NCBI GenBank assembly: GCA_009746045.1
Contig: RPFO01000188.1
Coordinates: 2,272,874-2,336,873, forward strand
Direction: 5' to 3'
Length of the DNA: 64,000 nucleotides
DNA from: Mesostigma viride
Lineage: Eukaryota > Streptophyta > Mesostigmatophyceae > Mesostigmatales > Mesostigmataceae
In this document: positions 21,051 through 31,175 of the stretch, in pieces
Layout of the letters: every line of letters begins with the position of its first letter
Position numbering within the stretch: position 1 is the stretch's first letter
Program-made: the position numbers and the translations under genes
Notes under the pieces: model-generated
What the model saw: the letters and a program-made list of their open reading frames with translations, nothing else
What the model was told of the DNA's origin: nothing
The model's database searches: none

Positions 21051-21608
21051 TTAGTCGCTTACATACCCGCTACGTCGCTTTGTTTTGAAAGGCGTCAGGT
21101 CTCCGCTTTTGAGCACCCCCTCCAAATGCTTAGAGTCCTTTTTCTTTACCATAGCTCGCAAGTGCTGATTTAAACCCTGTTGCGTGTTTGATCTCGGTTT
21201 AAAGCCGCAATCGCTGCATTCATAATTAACACGGTGTGACTTATCACCCCCTTCTATCCGAGCCAGCTCGGGAGGGGCTGGCAGTAAGGCGGGTGAACTG
21301 GCAGGAGGGACGGCTACGGGGATCGCGACCGGGGCGACCACTGACGTGTCGGGCTTGGCGTCGTAGGCTGACAGAGGAGGATATACCACAGGTTTCGCGT
21401 TCGCCATGATAGCGGACATAAGCATTGAATCTCTGAACCCGCGCGCCTCCGCGATTCTGCCTTTCTTGGCAGGTTGTCGCGCAGGGGTGGAATGGATGAT
21501 GATAGAGTTGGTCATAGTGCTCGTGGTCGGTATTCGGGAGGTCGTGCGGACCTTGCGAATGGTTCTCTTTGTTTTCTTACTTTGCCGTTTCGGCGTCTTG
21601 CGTGGCAT
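21051..21608 (-). CDS. basic protein with a C2H2-like zinc finger (185 aa)
   Basis: The N-terminal 60 residues are strongly basic (MPRKTPKRQSKKTKRT), the middle is Pro/Ala-rich, and a zinc-binding-like module lies near residue 130: YECSDCGFKPR, then LNQHL and a later KH, fitting C-x2-C...H...H. The combination suggests nucleic-acid binding, either a core protein that packs DNA or a regulator of late genes (inference). It is transcribed with the virion genes and has a TATAA sequence (ttataaagcac) just before its ATG. Confidence 0.65.
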   Translation of the reverse strand: MPRKTPKRQSKKTKRTIRKVRTTSRIPTTSTMTNSIIIHSTPARQPAKKGRIAEARGFRDSMLMSAIMANAKPVVYPPLSAYDAKPDTSVVAPVAIPVAVPPASSPALLPAPPELARIEGGDKSHRVNYECSDCGFKPRSNTQQGLNQHLRAMVKKKDSKHLEGVLKSGDLTPFKTKRRSGYVSD

Positions 21609-21638
21609 CGTGTGCTTTATAACAGTAGCGAGATCTTT

Positions 21639-22446
21639 TTAAACTGTCCACTGAATCGGGCCAAAGATCTCCCCGCTTGCAGGCAATCCGGACTTTGACC
21701 TGCATTTAAGGGGAGGATCAATATACACCACTGCACTTCCAGAACCAAACGGCTTGTCCACCCTCAAAATTATCTCGTAGAAGCCGTCAGCCTCATCATA
21801 GCCTGGCGCGACTCGCCAAGACGGACCGACAAGGAGCCTGCCAGTTGTGCCAGGCCCATAAATGAAATTCACGGCATCTGGCAGAAGTCTGTAGGGGTGG
21901 CCGATGTCCAGAAGGGCGGGCGCACCTTGCGTGAATTGGACCCGGAGATAGAACGCGCTAAGCGTGGTCGGGGAGGATATGACAGCCCCGTTTTGATCTC
22001 GAAAGCTCACAGTTCCCTTTGGTCCGAGTTCCCAGAGCTCTGGCTGCATGTAGTCATAGGCCACCATTCGCATCCCGGTTATCGAGAATGGGATTCTATG
22101 GGCCTCGCGCTCGTCTGTGTATACGGCCTCGTTAAAATACGACGTCGTGCCTATCTGCACATTACCGTCTCCGTAGAATTTGGCAGTAGATGATTCCATG
22201 TATATGAGGGTGGTGTTTGGGTTGAATGAAACCGTCGGAATAAACGTCGCCGTGAACAAGTGTGTCAGACCTCCAAGGGACGGTGTAAAGGTCGCTGATA
22301 GCTCGATCGACACATTGATCCATCTATCACCTGCTCCGTTTTGAGTCGAAGAAGTGGTCAACGTACCTCCGGCCCATTCCGACCCCTTTACAAGAGTGCC
22401 GAACAGGTTAAGGGGAGGGTCCCATAGAAATATATCAAAACTTACC
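21639..22446 (-). pseudogene. 3' portion of a large virion surface protein, separated by insertion
   Basis: The reading frame runs without ATG from about 22,446 (VSFDIFLWDPPLNLFG) to a stop at 21,639. It continues as SEWAGGTLTTSSTQNGAG and a beta-rich body of about 240 residues ending IFGPIQWTV. There is no promoter-like element or in-frame ATG near its 5' end, and the reading frame meets foreign sequence at about 22,447. The opposite edge of the insertion carries a truncated gene in the same orientation. I infer both are halves of one gene. Confidence 0.65.
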
Positions 22447-24347
22447 CCCCCTAATAACTACAGAAATGCAACTGACAACCACTGAATGATGTTTGGGGAC
22501 CATAAACATGATGTTTGGGCATGCATACCACCACTTGTTGGGGGTACTACCCCCAGCCATACACCGGCTATGAGCTAAAAATAGAAAAAAACGCTGTCCG
22601 GGGCACATCTTGCCCAGAACAGTGGGAGAACCAGTTGCATGAAAAAAGCACACCCCATATAAAAATGTCATGGGACATTGTTTCTACCTAATTGGATCAA
22701 CAAAATCAGCACATCCCTTTGAGTTATTAATTTTTGGGCCAAAAATACGCTTTTTTAGGCGGGGCGTCCCCATACACACTCATAACACATCAATTAGGCC
22801 TGAAAAGCACAAGTCAAATTCTGTCATGACCATAGAAGGCACTGTCAAAGTTTGGTGGCATTCTGAGCTCAGCTGTAGCAGTTATTAATTTTGGCAGTTG
22901 GCCACCTGTGCAGACGCTAAGGAAGGCATTAGCGAGTATTAAGGCACACTAACACTTCCTATGCCATCCAAAAGGCTCCTGACCATGCCCAATTCGACCA
23001 CAATGTACAAGGAGGTGGCTGGGCACGTCATGTGCCCTTGCCTTACCTCGACACGGGCAACCTGTTGCGTGTGTGCACAACAATGAGGCAGGTAGCTCTA
23101 CATGCCTAGCCAACACTTCTAAAGCATATTCCAGGTTTATGGTGTGGGCATCATCCCAAAACCAAGCTCAAACACACCCTAGAAAGCCATATCCACTAAT
23201 TGCCCAACAAGGGTAACAACAGACAGTCCACAGAGAAAGCAGAATTATCATACATGCTGCTTGCCAAGGCTTCTTACTATGGTTACCTTGCCTTGCTAGC
23301 ATATGAATTAGGGCTCTCCCATTTTAGTGGGAGAAAGGCCAACAAGACAACGATAACCCCTACCTACGTGCAGTTCCACCCATGCAGTATGCCCCTCAGA
23401 AAAACCACTGCCACCTTTCTTTCCAGCGCAATTGTTTGCCAAGAAACATACTCAAGCTTGCGAGCCTCTAACCACAATGAAGCCTCTGCTAAGAAAGGCC
23501 GCGTCAATATTCACACAAAACTGAGTGCTGTTAGCAATCTCCTTCCAAGAAACCACTCAGCAAATCCCTGACAACTTGACGATATGCCACGGTCACGCTT
23601 TGACACATCCCAGCCATGCAAAGTACATAAAAACCACTGACAGGTGCCAGGAATCTGGCGATGCGCAGCACGGAATGGCATTATACCTGGCGCTAACTGC
23701 ACGGAAAGAAGCCAAAAACTTGCGTTGATAACCCATAAAGGAAGCGAAACATTCATAGGGTCACGTTGATCACACGATCGTACCATTACCGGAATTGTCC
23801 TTCGCCCAGCGGCGCAAGAAAGAACAACCTTCCATGGAATAATAAGACGCGCACACCGCGAGCCTGGAGAGTGTCTTACCGATCATGACGGAAATCTTGC
23901 CGAAACCCAGCAAATTTTTTAAAGCTTTACCAGTAACGATTCAAACGCATCCTTGACGCTAGGTAAAGCCCATAAAACCTGACAATCACCGCCGCCAGCG
24001 TGCATTCTAATTTATTCCTCTCGACGAAAACATCAGATTGGACCCCCGTGGCGATGGTCATCAATAAAATCATCGACACTGCAAAAAACGCGAACTCCGC
24101 TACGAAGTAGTATCATTTACTCATCGTCTTTAAGATTCGCTCAGTTTCTCTGCATTCCGCGAGCTATCTTTTTCTACTCTGCCTGAAAGCACGTCGCCAT
24201 GGCCAGCTCCGGTAGGGGTGCGCGCCCCGTGCACCACTTTTTCACGGTACGGACGGGTACTGTACCGCGAATTTTTCGGCGCCAAAATATTCGCGCCGGG
24301 ACCGTCCCCTTAATGGTACTCAATGACCCGTAACTGTATCGTAGCGA
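22447..24347. mobile_element. insertion of about 1.9 kb in the large virion gene, type unknown
   Basis: Non-coding DNA with no long ORF, unlike the packed viral genes on both sides. The right part (24,236-24,330) holds a nested inverted structure (gcgaatttttcggcgccaaa and its near-complement) that resembles a small transposon end. Left and right borders are approximate. I found no unambiguous terminal repeat or target duplication, so this may be more than one insertion. Confidence 0.55.
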
Positions 24348-25098
24348 CAGGAGGGGTGGCATCCAGCCAAGGGTCCGCGGTCACAAAAACCACCACCGCC
24401 GGACAAAAAAGGCCGGGCCCGCGGTCCAACCATGACGCGTGGACCGCAACCGGCACCCAACGCTGCTGGTACCACGGTAGCGTCCAGGACCATGGTACCC
24501 CCGGGCCGCCGCCGGCAAGCCCGAGAGCCGGTACCATGGTTACCCCCTCGGACTCCTATTTGCGGTAACTATCCATATTACTACCCACTAAACTGAACAT
24601 TCTACTACTATTCTTCTCTCTCCGTACTCCATTATTCTGCCACGTGGCAACAGCCCTCAAAACAAACCCACATGATGCACACTACACTGACACCTGACGC
24701 ACACATGATGCACATGATGACGTGGCATGCGCCTGATGGTTCAAGTGACTTCGCACGTGGCGGCCAGTAAAAGCCACGTGGCAGGCACAGGTACAGTAGC
24801 TACACCATTATCCACGTGGCATACTTCTACTGGTCCATAGGCTACCACGGTCCTGAGCCAACCCGGCGTGACGTACAGCCCTAGTCTAACATATTACACG
24901 TGGCAGATTTCTACTGGCACGTAGTAAACCACGGTTCTGATCACCCAGGGCCCACGAACCGCCACCGGCAAGTTTTTGACCCTCAAACCCCGCGGTTAAC
25001 CATGGGCCCCGCGAAAATCCACCACCGTCAGCCCCTGGGACAACCCTCTCTGGTACCGCGGTTCCAGGAAATTTTCCCCGAGCATGCCACCCCTCCTG
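24348..25098. mobile_element. 751-bp MITE with 6-bp target-site duplication
   Basis: A 15-bp terminal inverted repeat (caggaggggtggcat) lies at 24,348-24,362, with its reverse complement at 25,084-25,098. The flanking 6-mer tagcga is duplicated at 24,342-24,347 and 25,099-25,104. The interior is GC-rich with ccacgtggc repeats and has no transposase. On the minus strand the viral reading frame enters it from 25,105. Confidence 0.85.
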
Positions 25099-25104
25099 TA
25101 GCGA

Positions 25105-27540
25105 CACTGTGAATTTTTTGATATGCGGGAGGTCTGGCAATACCCCGTATACGGAAACGGGGTACGCCATCGGAACGTTCCCATAGTCGTATGACGGCAA
25201 CTTGGCAACGGCGTGGACGAGATTGTCTTTTGTGAGCGCGAGTTCGCGGTAGTACAGGTTCGTCTCGCCGGGGACTAGGGAGGTAGTAACGTAACTACCC
25301 AAGATTGAGCAAGACACCCCACCAGTTCCGCGGTGCGTTAGACGTATCGTGTTCCCAGACGTCGAATAAAGACCAGTCGAGTTTGTCGACGTGATGGAAA
25401 CGAACTCGGTATTGTTTGTGTCATCCACCAGTTCGCTGACATTGATGATTGTCTGACCAGTCAGCGCTGTCGAGATAAAAAACGATCCTCAGTTGACCAG
25501 GTGAGTATGGGGCCACAATTCCTGTCGGAGAGGACGTAAAAATCCCTCCAACGTCGTTAGATAACTTGGTCATGTTGCTTAGACCCGTTGGCGCCCAATA
25601 GGAGATGTATCGATCCACCAACCCGTCAGAGCGCCTCCTGAACGCCACCCAGAAAGTCGTCTTACTAGCCCACGTCGCATCGAGGGTATACTGGGTTGCA
25701 ATCTTGAGGTTTTGATACAAACCGACCTTCCCCTCGGCTTTATTTATGTTGATCCTGCACACTGACCACCAGTTGTCAGCGGCTCTGTTATTCCTCCAGC
25801 ACTCGTGGCCATCCGTGAACGCGGGGTGGTATTTGCCAGTGAGGTCGTTGTGGTCTGACAAGGAAACGAACGCGCTACCGGACGGCACATTGAGCTCGAA
25901 GCATATCACGAAGGGGCCATCGATCTCTTCGTCTGTGAACACCACACATTTCGAGGGAGGTGTGGCATCGTTGGCCGCCAGCGCATAAAAACTTGTTGGG
26001 CTTGGTGAGTAGTCGTACTGAGTGTGCGATGGCTGTAACAGTGTCGTGTAGAGTCTCGCGAAAAGTGGAGAAGGTTATAAAAAGTTGTGGATGGACCATT
26101 GACAGTCACTGTCTCTCCAGTTATGTTCGGAGTGTCGCGAGGACACAAGAAACGCGGCACGACCTGCACCTCTTTCAAGGACGAGTTTGATAACAGGTGG
26201 TTAATGACCCCTGCACCGCTCACGGATCCCTGGCTGACCCCGTCCACCACCACCTCAAAGCTTGTCGCCGTGTGCTCGGTACTGCCCCATCCCGTGTCGT
26301 GGTCCGCGTGCACTTGGACGCCTATTCTTGCCGGGCTGGTAGTCGTGAAGAACCTACTAGGGGATCGGATAGCTGGAACGAGAGGGTCCGTCTTCACAAC
26401 GCCTATGATCGCGCCCTTTCGCTGTGTCGTCGAGGTCGTGATGGTCCCGTCGTCGTATATTGTCACATCAGCCGACAGATATTTGCCGTTGTCCGCCGAA
26501 GTCAACGCGCAGGTCACGGCGTCCTCACCTCGCAGGCCTCCGTCCTCTTCTAGCTTAAACCCACCGTTAGTACTAGTCAAAGAGACCTCGTCTACATTCC
26601 AAGTGATAGGAAGCTTCCTTTGATAGGCGGATGGGGTCGTGTTTTGAATGCCTAACTTGACATTCGGTATTGCTCCATCGCTTATCAATACCCATGTTCT
26701 GTGTGGCGTGGTGTTCTCCCAGTAACCCCCGTTCGTAGGGTCGATCCGCCCGATGTCCCAGGCCGTCAGAGGGGCGTACGTGCGCGTGATGTGGAGTGCG
26801 TTTGAGAGTTTTTGCACCCTATTCAGGTCCCTAGTCGTCGCAAAACCGATTTGAGAGAAACTCATTAGTTTTCCAAAGTATGCATGACCGCTGCTTCCAA
26901 AATGGATTTCGTCAATGTGAGGACCGTCTACAGCCTGACTTGCATTGGTGGGATCCAACGCCCCAAGCACCTGCACTTGATACGTGCATTTTCCAGCACT
27001 GTCGCCTCCCGTGACAGTGTAGGGAAGAATTATGCGGATATCCTGGTTGTTTGTGATCGTAAAAGTGGTCCCCGGGGCAGACGATGTGCCGTCCTCATAC
27101 TGGATGATGAACATTGCGTTAGGATCTGGCAATGTGGTGTATCCAACATCGTGTCTATCAAAAAGCCAGTCAATCTGATCGCGAGTCAATATTCGGTCTG
27201 CGACGATTTCCGAAACTGTCGCATATTGGTCGAGCAGTCGAAGAGACGAAATCCTGATCCAATCTGCGACAATGCCCCCGTCGACCTCTAATAGCCCGCT
27301 TGACTCTCCCGTCGTAACCACGGTCCACTCGCCGTAACTGTCGCCCAACCTCACCCGTGTCGGGGCGCTTGGGTACACATAGCGGACCCCGTTAACGGTA
27401 ACGTGCCTGTCGAACGGATGGACCTGCAGTTGAAGGGCTTGGACATCGCTTTCTATGTCCACGAGCTGTTCATCCAAATCATCTTCATCGAGCCCTGTGC
27501 TAAGGTTATAATTTGCCAGGTTCGAACTAACAACGACCAT
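25105..27540 (-). pseudogene. 5' two thirds of a very large virion surface/fibre protein
   Basis: Starts at 27,540 with MVVVSSNLANYNLSTGLDED, then a short helical segment (LVDIESDVQALQLQVH) and a long beta-rich body of more than 800 residues. The frame must shift twice: near 26,061-26,064 (run of four A on +) from ...TTFYNLLHF into ARLYTTLLQPSHTQ, and near 25,477-25,482 (run of six A) into ALTGQTIINVSELV. It then runs into the MITE at 25,104. With the 3' portion at 21,639-22,446 the original protein would exceed 1,100 residues. The short N-terminal helix followed by beta domains is typical of trimeric fibres (inference). No named domain was recognised. Confidence 0.7.
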
Positions 27541-27578
27541 CGTGTTTAATATTATCTAACACAATCTATAAAGTGCAG
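27541..27578. promoter_or_regulatory. 38-bp divergent promoter between the two gene blocks
   Basis: Only 38 bases separate the ATG of the large minus-strand surface gene (27,540) from the plus-strand ATG at 27,579. The interval contains ttaatattatctaac and tctataaag, i.e. TATA-like elements facing both ways. It divides the virion block from the packaging/replication block. Confidence 0.6.
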
Positions 27579-28103
27579 ATGGATACAGCCCCAAACGCCC
27601 CCGATTCGCCCACTAGCCCCATTTCGGCCGACGTGCCGCCAGAGTCTCTGAAGAGCGAGGAAGTGGTCTGGATAAGAAGCAGAAAAGGTCAGCCGCTCAC
27701 GGAAGAACAGAAGCAGGCCCTTAGGGACAAGATGAGGCCATATCATCAGAGACGCATTGAGGAGCGAGCTAGACAGCGGAGAGAGGAACGAGAGGCTGAG
27801 ATCACCAAACGCAAGGTCTTAGAAAAAGAGCTTGAACTCCAGCGTCAAAGGCTCGTCGAGCTTGAACTGGAAGAAAAAAGGAACAAATACCGCATTGAGC
27901 GTTTACTCGCGGCGGAGGAAGTGGCAGAGACGCCGACAGACACTCCTCGCCCACGTCGTGGCCGAAAGCCAAAGGAGGACATCGAGCAGGAGGAGCGCGT
28001 GCAGGCTGCTAAGCCAGCGAAGACAGCGCCAGCTCCGACGCCTTATGAGCAGAGAATGATGGCAATCCGCGCTTCACTTCTGGCTTCTCTGAATGATGAC
28101 TAA
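27579..28103 (+). CDS. coiled-coil provirus protein (174 aa)
   Basis: ATG chosen at 27,579 (MDTAPNAPDSP); the open frame extends two codons upstream only through GTG. After a Pro/Ser-rich N-terminus comes a highly charged helix of about 75 residues (RRIEERARQRREEREAE onward), then an AT-hook-like basic stretch (PRPRRGRKPKED) and a helical C-terminus. It is likely a DNA-associated or scaffolding protein; no specific family is recognised. It is the first gene of the plus-strand block, 25 bp before the packaging ATPase. Confidence 0.7.
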   Translation: MDTAPNAPDSPTSPISADVPPESLKSEEVVWIRSRKGQPLTEEQKQALRDKMRPYHQRRIEERARQRREEREAEITKRKVLEKELELQRQRLVELELEEKRNKYRIERLLAAEEVAETPTDTPRPRRGRKPKEDIEQEERVQAAKPAKTAPAPTPYEQRMMAIRASLLASLNDD

Positions 28104-28128
28104 AATCTTTGCTAGTAGGTAGACTTAA

Positions 28129-29013
28129 ATGCCGGAAATCGAGAGCGTACCGATTGAGACCCCGTTGGCCAACAAAGACTTGCAGCTGAGATATGCCAAG
28201 ACGCGCAAGGTTCCATCTAACGCACCCAAGCTGCACTTCATCGCGTCGTTTGTGGGAATGCGAGGGACAGGAAAGACGACAGCGGCTATCAACATGTTAA
28301 AAGCATACTTTGACGCACACTCCTTTGATAAGCTGTATCTGATTTCGGGATCGGCGACTACTGAGCCGAAATATAAGCTGCTACCAACGCCTACGATGAG
28401 CATGGAGACGTACTCTGATAGCGGCTTCGAGGAGATGGTGATTGACATCAAGAGGAACCTGACTGAGTACGAAGAATACCAGCGGGACCTAAAGGTGTGG
28501 GAGAAATTCAAAAAGGAGTTCCTAGATGGCCAGAAGACGGAGGAGGATATGGACCTCAACATGTACCTAACCTTGGACAGACTCCAATTCAAGGAACCAG
28601 AGACTAGGTTCCAATACGGACCTCCATCCTCGGTCATTCTCATCGACGACATGGCAGGATCAAAACTGTACAGAGCGGATTCGAAAGGGCCTGTTTCATC
28701 CTTTGCATTCAAACACAGGCACCTATTGACATCGATGGTTTTTGTCAATCAGTCGTTTACTAGCGCTGGTGTGCCTAGGTCGGTCAGGGCGAACGTTTCC
28801 TTCCTCGTGCTGTTTCGCACAAAAGACAGACGAGCATCGCGACAGATCGCCGAAGAGTCGGCAGGTCATACATCGCCCGAGGACTTTATGGCTCTGTGGG
28901 AACACGCGACAAAGAACAGCCCTCACGACTTCTTTGCCATCGACAACGACGAAGCAGATGATGCCAAACGGTATAGAAAGAACTTTGACACCTATTTGGT
29001 CCTAAAAAAATAA
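28129..29013 (+). CDS. FtsK/HerA-type genome packaging ATPase (294 aa)
   Basis: Pumps viral DNA into the capsid. Walker A is GMRGTGKTT at about residues 42-50, in the context FIASFVGMRGTGKTTAAINM. Walker B is SVILIDDM at about 168-175. These and the downstream FVNQSFTSAGVPRSVRANV region match the A32-like ATPases shared by PLVs, virophages and large DNA viruses. The reading frame is complete and appears functional. ATG is preceded closely by the stop of the coiled-coil gene. High confidence from motifs. Confidence 0.88.
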   Translation: MPEIESVPIETPLANKDLQLRYAKTRKVPSNAPKLHFIASFVGMRGTGKTTAAINMLKAYFDAHSFDKLYLISGSATTEPKYKLLPTPTMSMETYSDSGFEEMVIDIKRNLTEYEEYQRDLKVWEKFKKEFLDGQKTEEDMDLNMYLTLDRLQFKEPETRFQYGPPSSVILIDDMAGSKLYRADSKGPVSSFAFKHRHLLTSMVFVNQSFTSAGVPRSVRANVSFLVLFRTKDRRASRQIAEESAGHTSPEDFMALWEHATKNSPHDFFAIDNDEADDAKRYRKNFDTYLVLKK

Positions 29014-29040
29014 TTTCTCTTTCAATTATATACACGCGAT

Positions 29041-29439
29041 ATGGAGCCTGCCATGACAGAGGGACCGGTTAGGAACGCATACAAGGATCGGCGAGAGCTT
29101 GTTCTAAACATGCAGTCAGTTGTTCGCTATCTCACAGGCGCCCGCCTCGCACCAAAAATCCACGAGAGGATGGCCACTTTCCTGCGAGAGTGTGGGTATG
29201 AAGGGGAGCTCCCAGTTTCCCATACCGGGATCGATCACGAGAGTCGCCAAAAACTCGTTCACATCCTCTCGCAAAACAAGAGACCGCGCGGACCTGTCAA
29301 GAAAATAGGGGCCCCTCAATACCTGAAAACAAATAACAATAATAGCCCCGATGGCCCACGAAAACGGGGTAGGCCTCCAGGGGTGAAGGACTCAAAGCCA
29401 AGAACTCGCAGGTGCGGCAAGTCTGTTCGTTCGAAATGA
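29041..29439 (+). CDS. AT-hook protein (132 aa)
   Basis: Starts MEPAMTEGPVRNAYKDRREL. The middle is helical, and the C-terminal 45 residues are basic with an AT-hook core (RKRGRPPGVKDSKPRTRR), so minor-groove DNA binding is likely. It lies 27 bp after the ATPase and 36 bp before the recombinase, and could be an accessory to integration or a regulator (inference). A TATA-like ttatatac lies just before the ATG. Confidence 0.7.
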   Translation: MEPAMTEGPVRNAYKDRRELVLNMQSVVRYLTGARLAPKIHERMATFLRECGYEGELPVSHTGIDHESRQKLVHILSQNKRPRGPVKKIGAPQYLKTNNNNSPDGPRKRGRPPGVKDSKPRTRRCGKSVRSK

Positions 29440-29475
29440 AAAAAATTTTTCTCTGTTATAAGTATCACCACAAAA

Positions 29476-30756
29476 ATGACAAGAGCTTTCAAAAACACCC
29501 CGGAACGCCGCGAGCAGCTTCGACGAGCTCAGGCGAAACGACGCGCCAACTTCCGAGATATCACGAATTGCATCTCAACGAAGTCAAAGGTTGGAAAGGG
29601 GGTGTGGAACCCATCTGACCGATGGATAAACAACCACCCGGATTGCGCGGAAAAAATAGGGCTCCACAAGAAAGAAGCAGAAGTCGCAGATGATACGCAT
29701 ATGATAGACGACGACGACGAACCCATTCAAGCCCCACCGACTCGGCACAGTGGGCGATATTGGACCCTGAACGAGGCAGCCAATGTCGCAGAGGGGCGAC
29801 CAGAATTTCATCCCATTGGCGTGGATCGCGGAAGGGAGCTTGGCCCAGTGAAGAGGACAGCGGTTCAGTACATCGGACGACTAACGACGCTGCTGCGAGC
29901 TCTGGGATGCCCGTCCGATGAATCAGTCGACTGCCTAGCTGATGTCGACCGTGTCTTGAGGGTCGCGAAAGAGACTGCGAAACCTGTCAAGAAGGTTAAG
30001 GACCCCGAGCAGACCTGGCTTGCAGGAGAGCGCAACTTTCTGGCTGTCATCAACGCCGTGAACAAACTCATGCCCGGGGACAAGCAACTTCCGAAGTCTG
30101 TCACTGATAAATATGTCGAGCGCATTAGAAAGACGTTTGAGGGGCGCTTTGAGCGGCTTCTGGAACGGTCTAAAAACGAGCCTCTTAACTATGACTACGC
30201 GGAACTCCAGGGGATTAGAGACAAGGAAGTGAGCAAAGACAAGACATCCGATGCGGCCTTGATGGGATTGCTCTATCTCTCTGGCCCTGAGCTGCCTCCC
30301 ACGCGATACAATTTCTACAACACGCGAGTCATGGACTCGATCCACCAGCTCAAGGAGAACGAGAACGGGTATATTCCGAGCGAGCACAGGATCGTGTTGC
30401 GAGATTACAAGACAGTCGGCACGTTTAAGGAGTACAACAACGTCATCCCCGCGAAATACAAAGCGCTCCGTGCCGCGATGGCGAGGAGGAAGGATCAGAC
30501 GTATATTTTCGAAGATCCGAAGAAACCCGGCGATCCGATGCCTCATAGCATGTTTGCATCCATCTACAACCGAGTGTATCACGGCATCAACAATACACGT
30601 AGGGCCTTTATCACTGAGTTTTCGAAGCACGCGGAGTCCGCTGACAGGTATGAGATCGGGCGTCTCATGGGGCACGACGCCCAAACGGCGCTCGTGTATG
30701 AGAGGGCGGCGACTGGGCCGAGGAGGGGTCGTTCGCGCCGCGCCAAGAAGACATGA
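29476..30756 (+). CDS. tyrosine recombinase (integrase), 426 aa
   Basis: Catalyses site-specific integration of the viral DNA. The C-terminal catalytic domain shows the expected set: Arg near residue 277 in LPPTRYNFYN, the box-II Arg pair in INNTRRAFITEFSK near 375, the LMGHD histidine near 400 and the nucleophile Tyr near 408 in ALVYERAA. Box II has Asn where many relatives have His. The N-terminal about 100 residues are basic and may bind DNA, with an acidic DDDDE stretch near residue 80. The frame is intact. Tyrosine recombinases of this kind (Crypton/PLV type) replace the retroviral-like integrase of Polintons. Confidence 0.82.
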   Translation: MTRAFKNTPERREQLRRAQAKRRANFRDITNCISTKSKVGKGVWNPSDRWINNHPDCAEKIGLHKKEAEVADDTHMIDDDDEPIQAPPTRHSGRYWTLNEAANVAEGRPEFHPIGVDRGRELGPVKRTAVQYIGRLTTLLRALGCPSDESVDCLADVDRVLRVAKETAKPVKKVKDPEQTWLAGERNFLAVINAVNKLMPGDKQLPKSVTDKYVERIRKTFEGRFERLLERSKNEPLNYDYAELQGIRDKEVSKDKTSDAALMGLLYLSGPELPPTRYNFYNTRVMDSIHQLKENENGYIPSEHRIVLRDYKTVGTFKEYNNVIPAKYKALRAAMARRKDQTYIFEDPKKPGDPMPHSMFASIYNRVYHGINNTRRAFITEFSKHAESADRYEIGRLMGHDAQTALVYERAATGPRRGRSRRAKKT

Positions 30757-30968
30757 CCAAAAGGAAACAAAAATTTTACAATTGGAAACAACAAATTTTT
30801 AATGGAAACACGCATTTTTATAAGCAAAACTTTTTCTACGGCACTCGTTTTGGGCGGATTTGCGCCCGCCGAGGACTTTTTGGTACGGAAAGAAACAGCC
30901 CAACTTTATAAAGGGAAACAAGGATAAAAAATTTTCTCATCTATTTTTTATAATACAAAGTTGCTGAC
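30757..30968. promoter_or_regulatory. AT-rich intergenic region with ggaaaca repeats
   Basis: Contains four ggaaaca motifs (near 30,770, 30,784, 30,803 and 30,913) interspersed with attttt stretches, and a TATA-like tttataatac at about 30,948. It is the longest gene-free spacer of the plus block. It could hold promoter or origin functions; no direct evidence. Confidence 0.4.
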
Positions 30969-31175
30969 ATGGCATCGACACTCGAGACCCTTCCAAACCT
31001 GTCACACGTCGACATCTGCCCTAGTGCAGAAGGTTCGATGACTAGACCACCCACGCCGAATGACGGTTACGATGTTTTTTCGTCACGCCCAGAGGACCAC
31101 TCATCGGGTATAAAAACACCAACTGCACCACTCCCCCACATCGACCGCCAAGATGGCGGGCACCTCGGGGTTTAA
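30969..31175 (+). CDS. small ORF upstream of primase-helicase (68 aa)
   Basis: Starts MASTLETLPNLSHVDICPSA, is Pro/Ser-rich, and overlaps the first 23 bases of the primase-helicase in another frame. A TATA-like element (ttataatac) precedes its ATG by about 17 bases. The stretch also contains the gggtataaaaac element used by the next gene. It could be a real small protein or a regulatory upstream ORF. Confidence 0.4.
   Translation: MASTLETLPNLSHVDICPSAEGSMTRPPTPNDGYDVFSSRPEDHSSGIKTPTAPLPHIDRQDGGHLGV

Noticed and set aside
22670-23786. Short ORFs in the insertion within the large virion gene
   Set aside because: No domain, promoter or codon pattern; they overlap on both strands.
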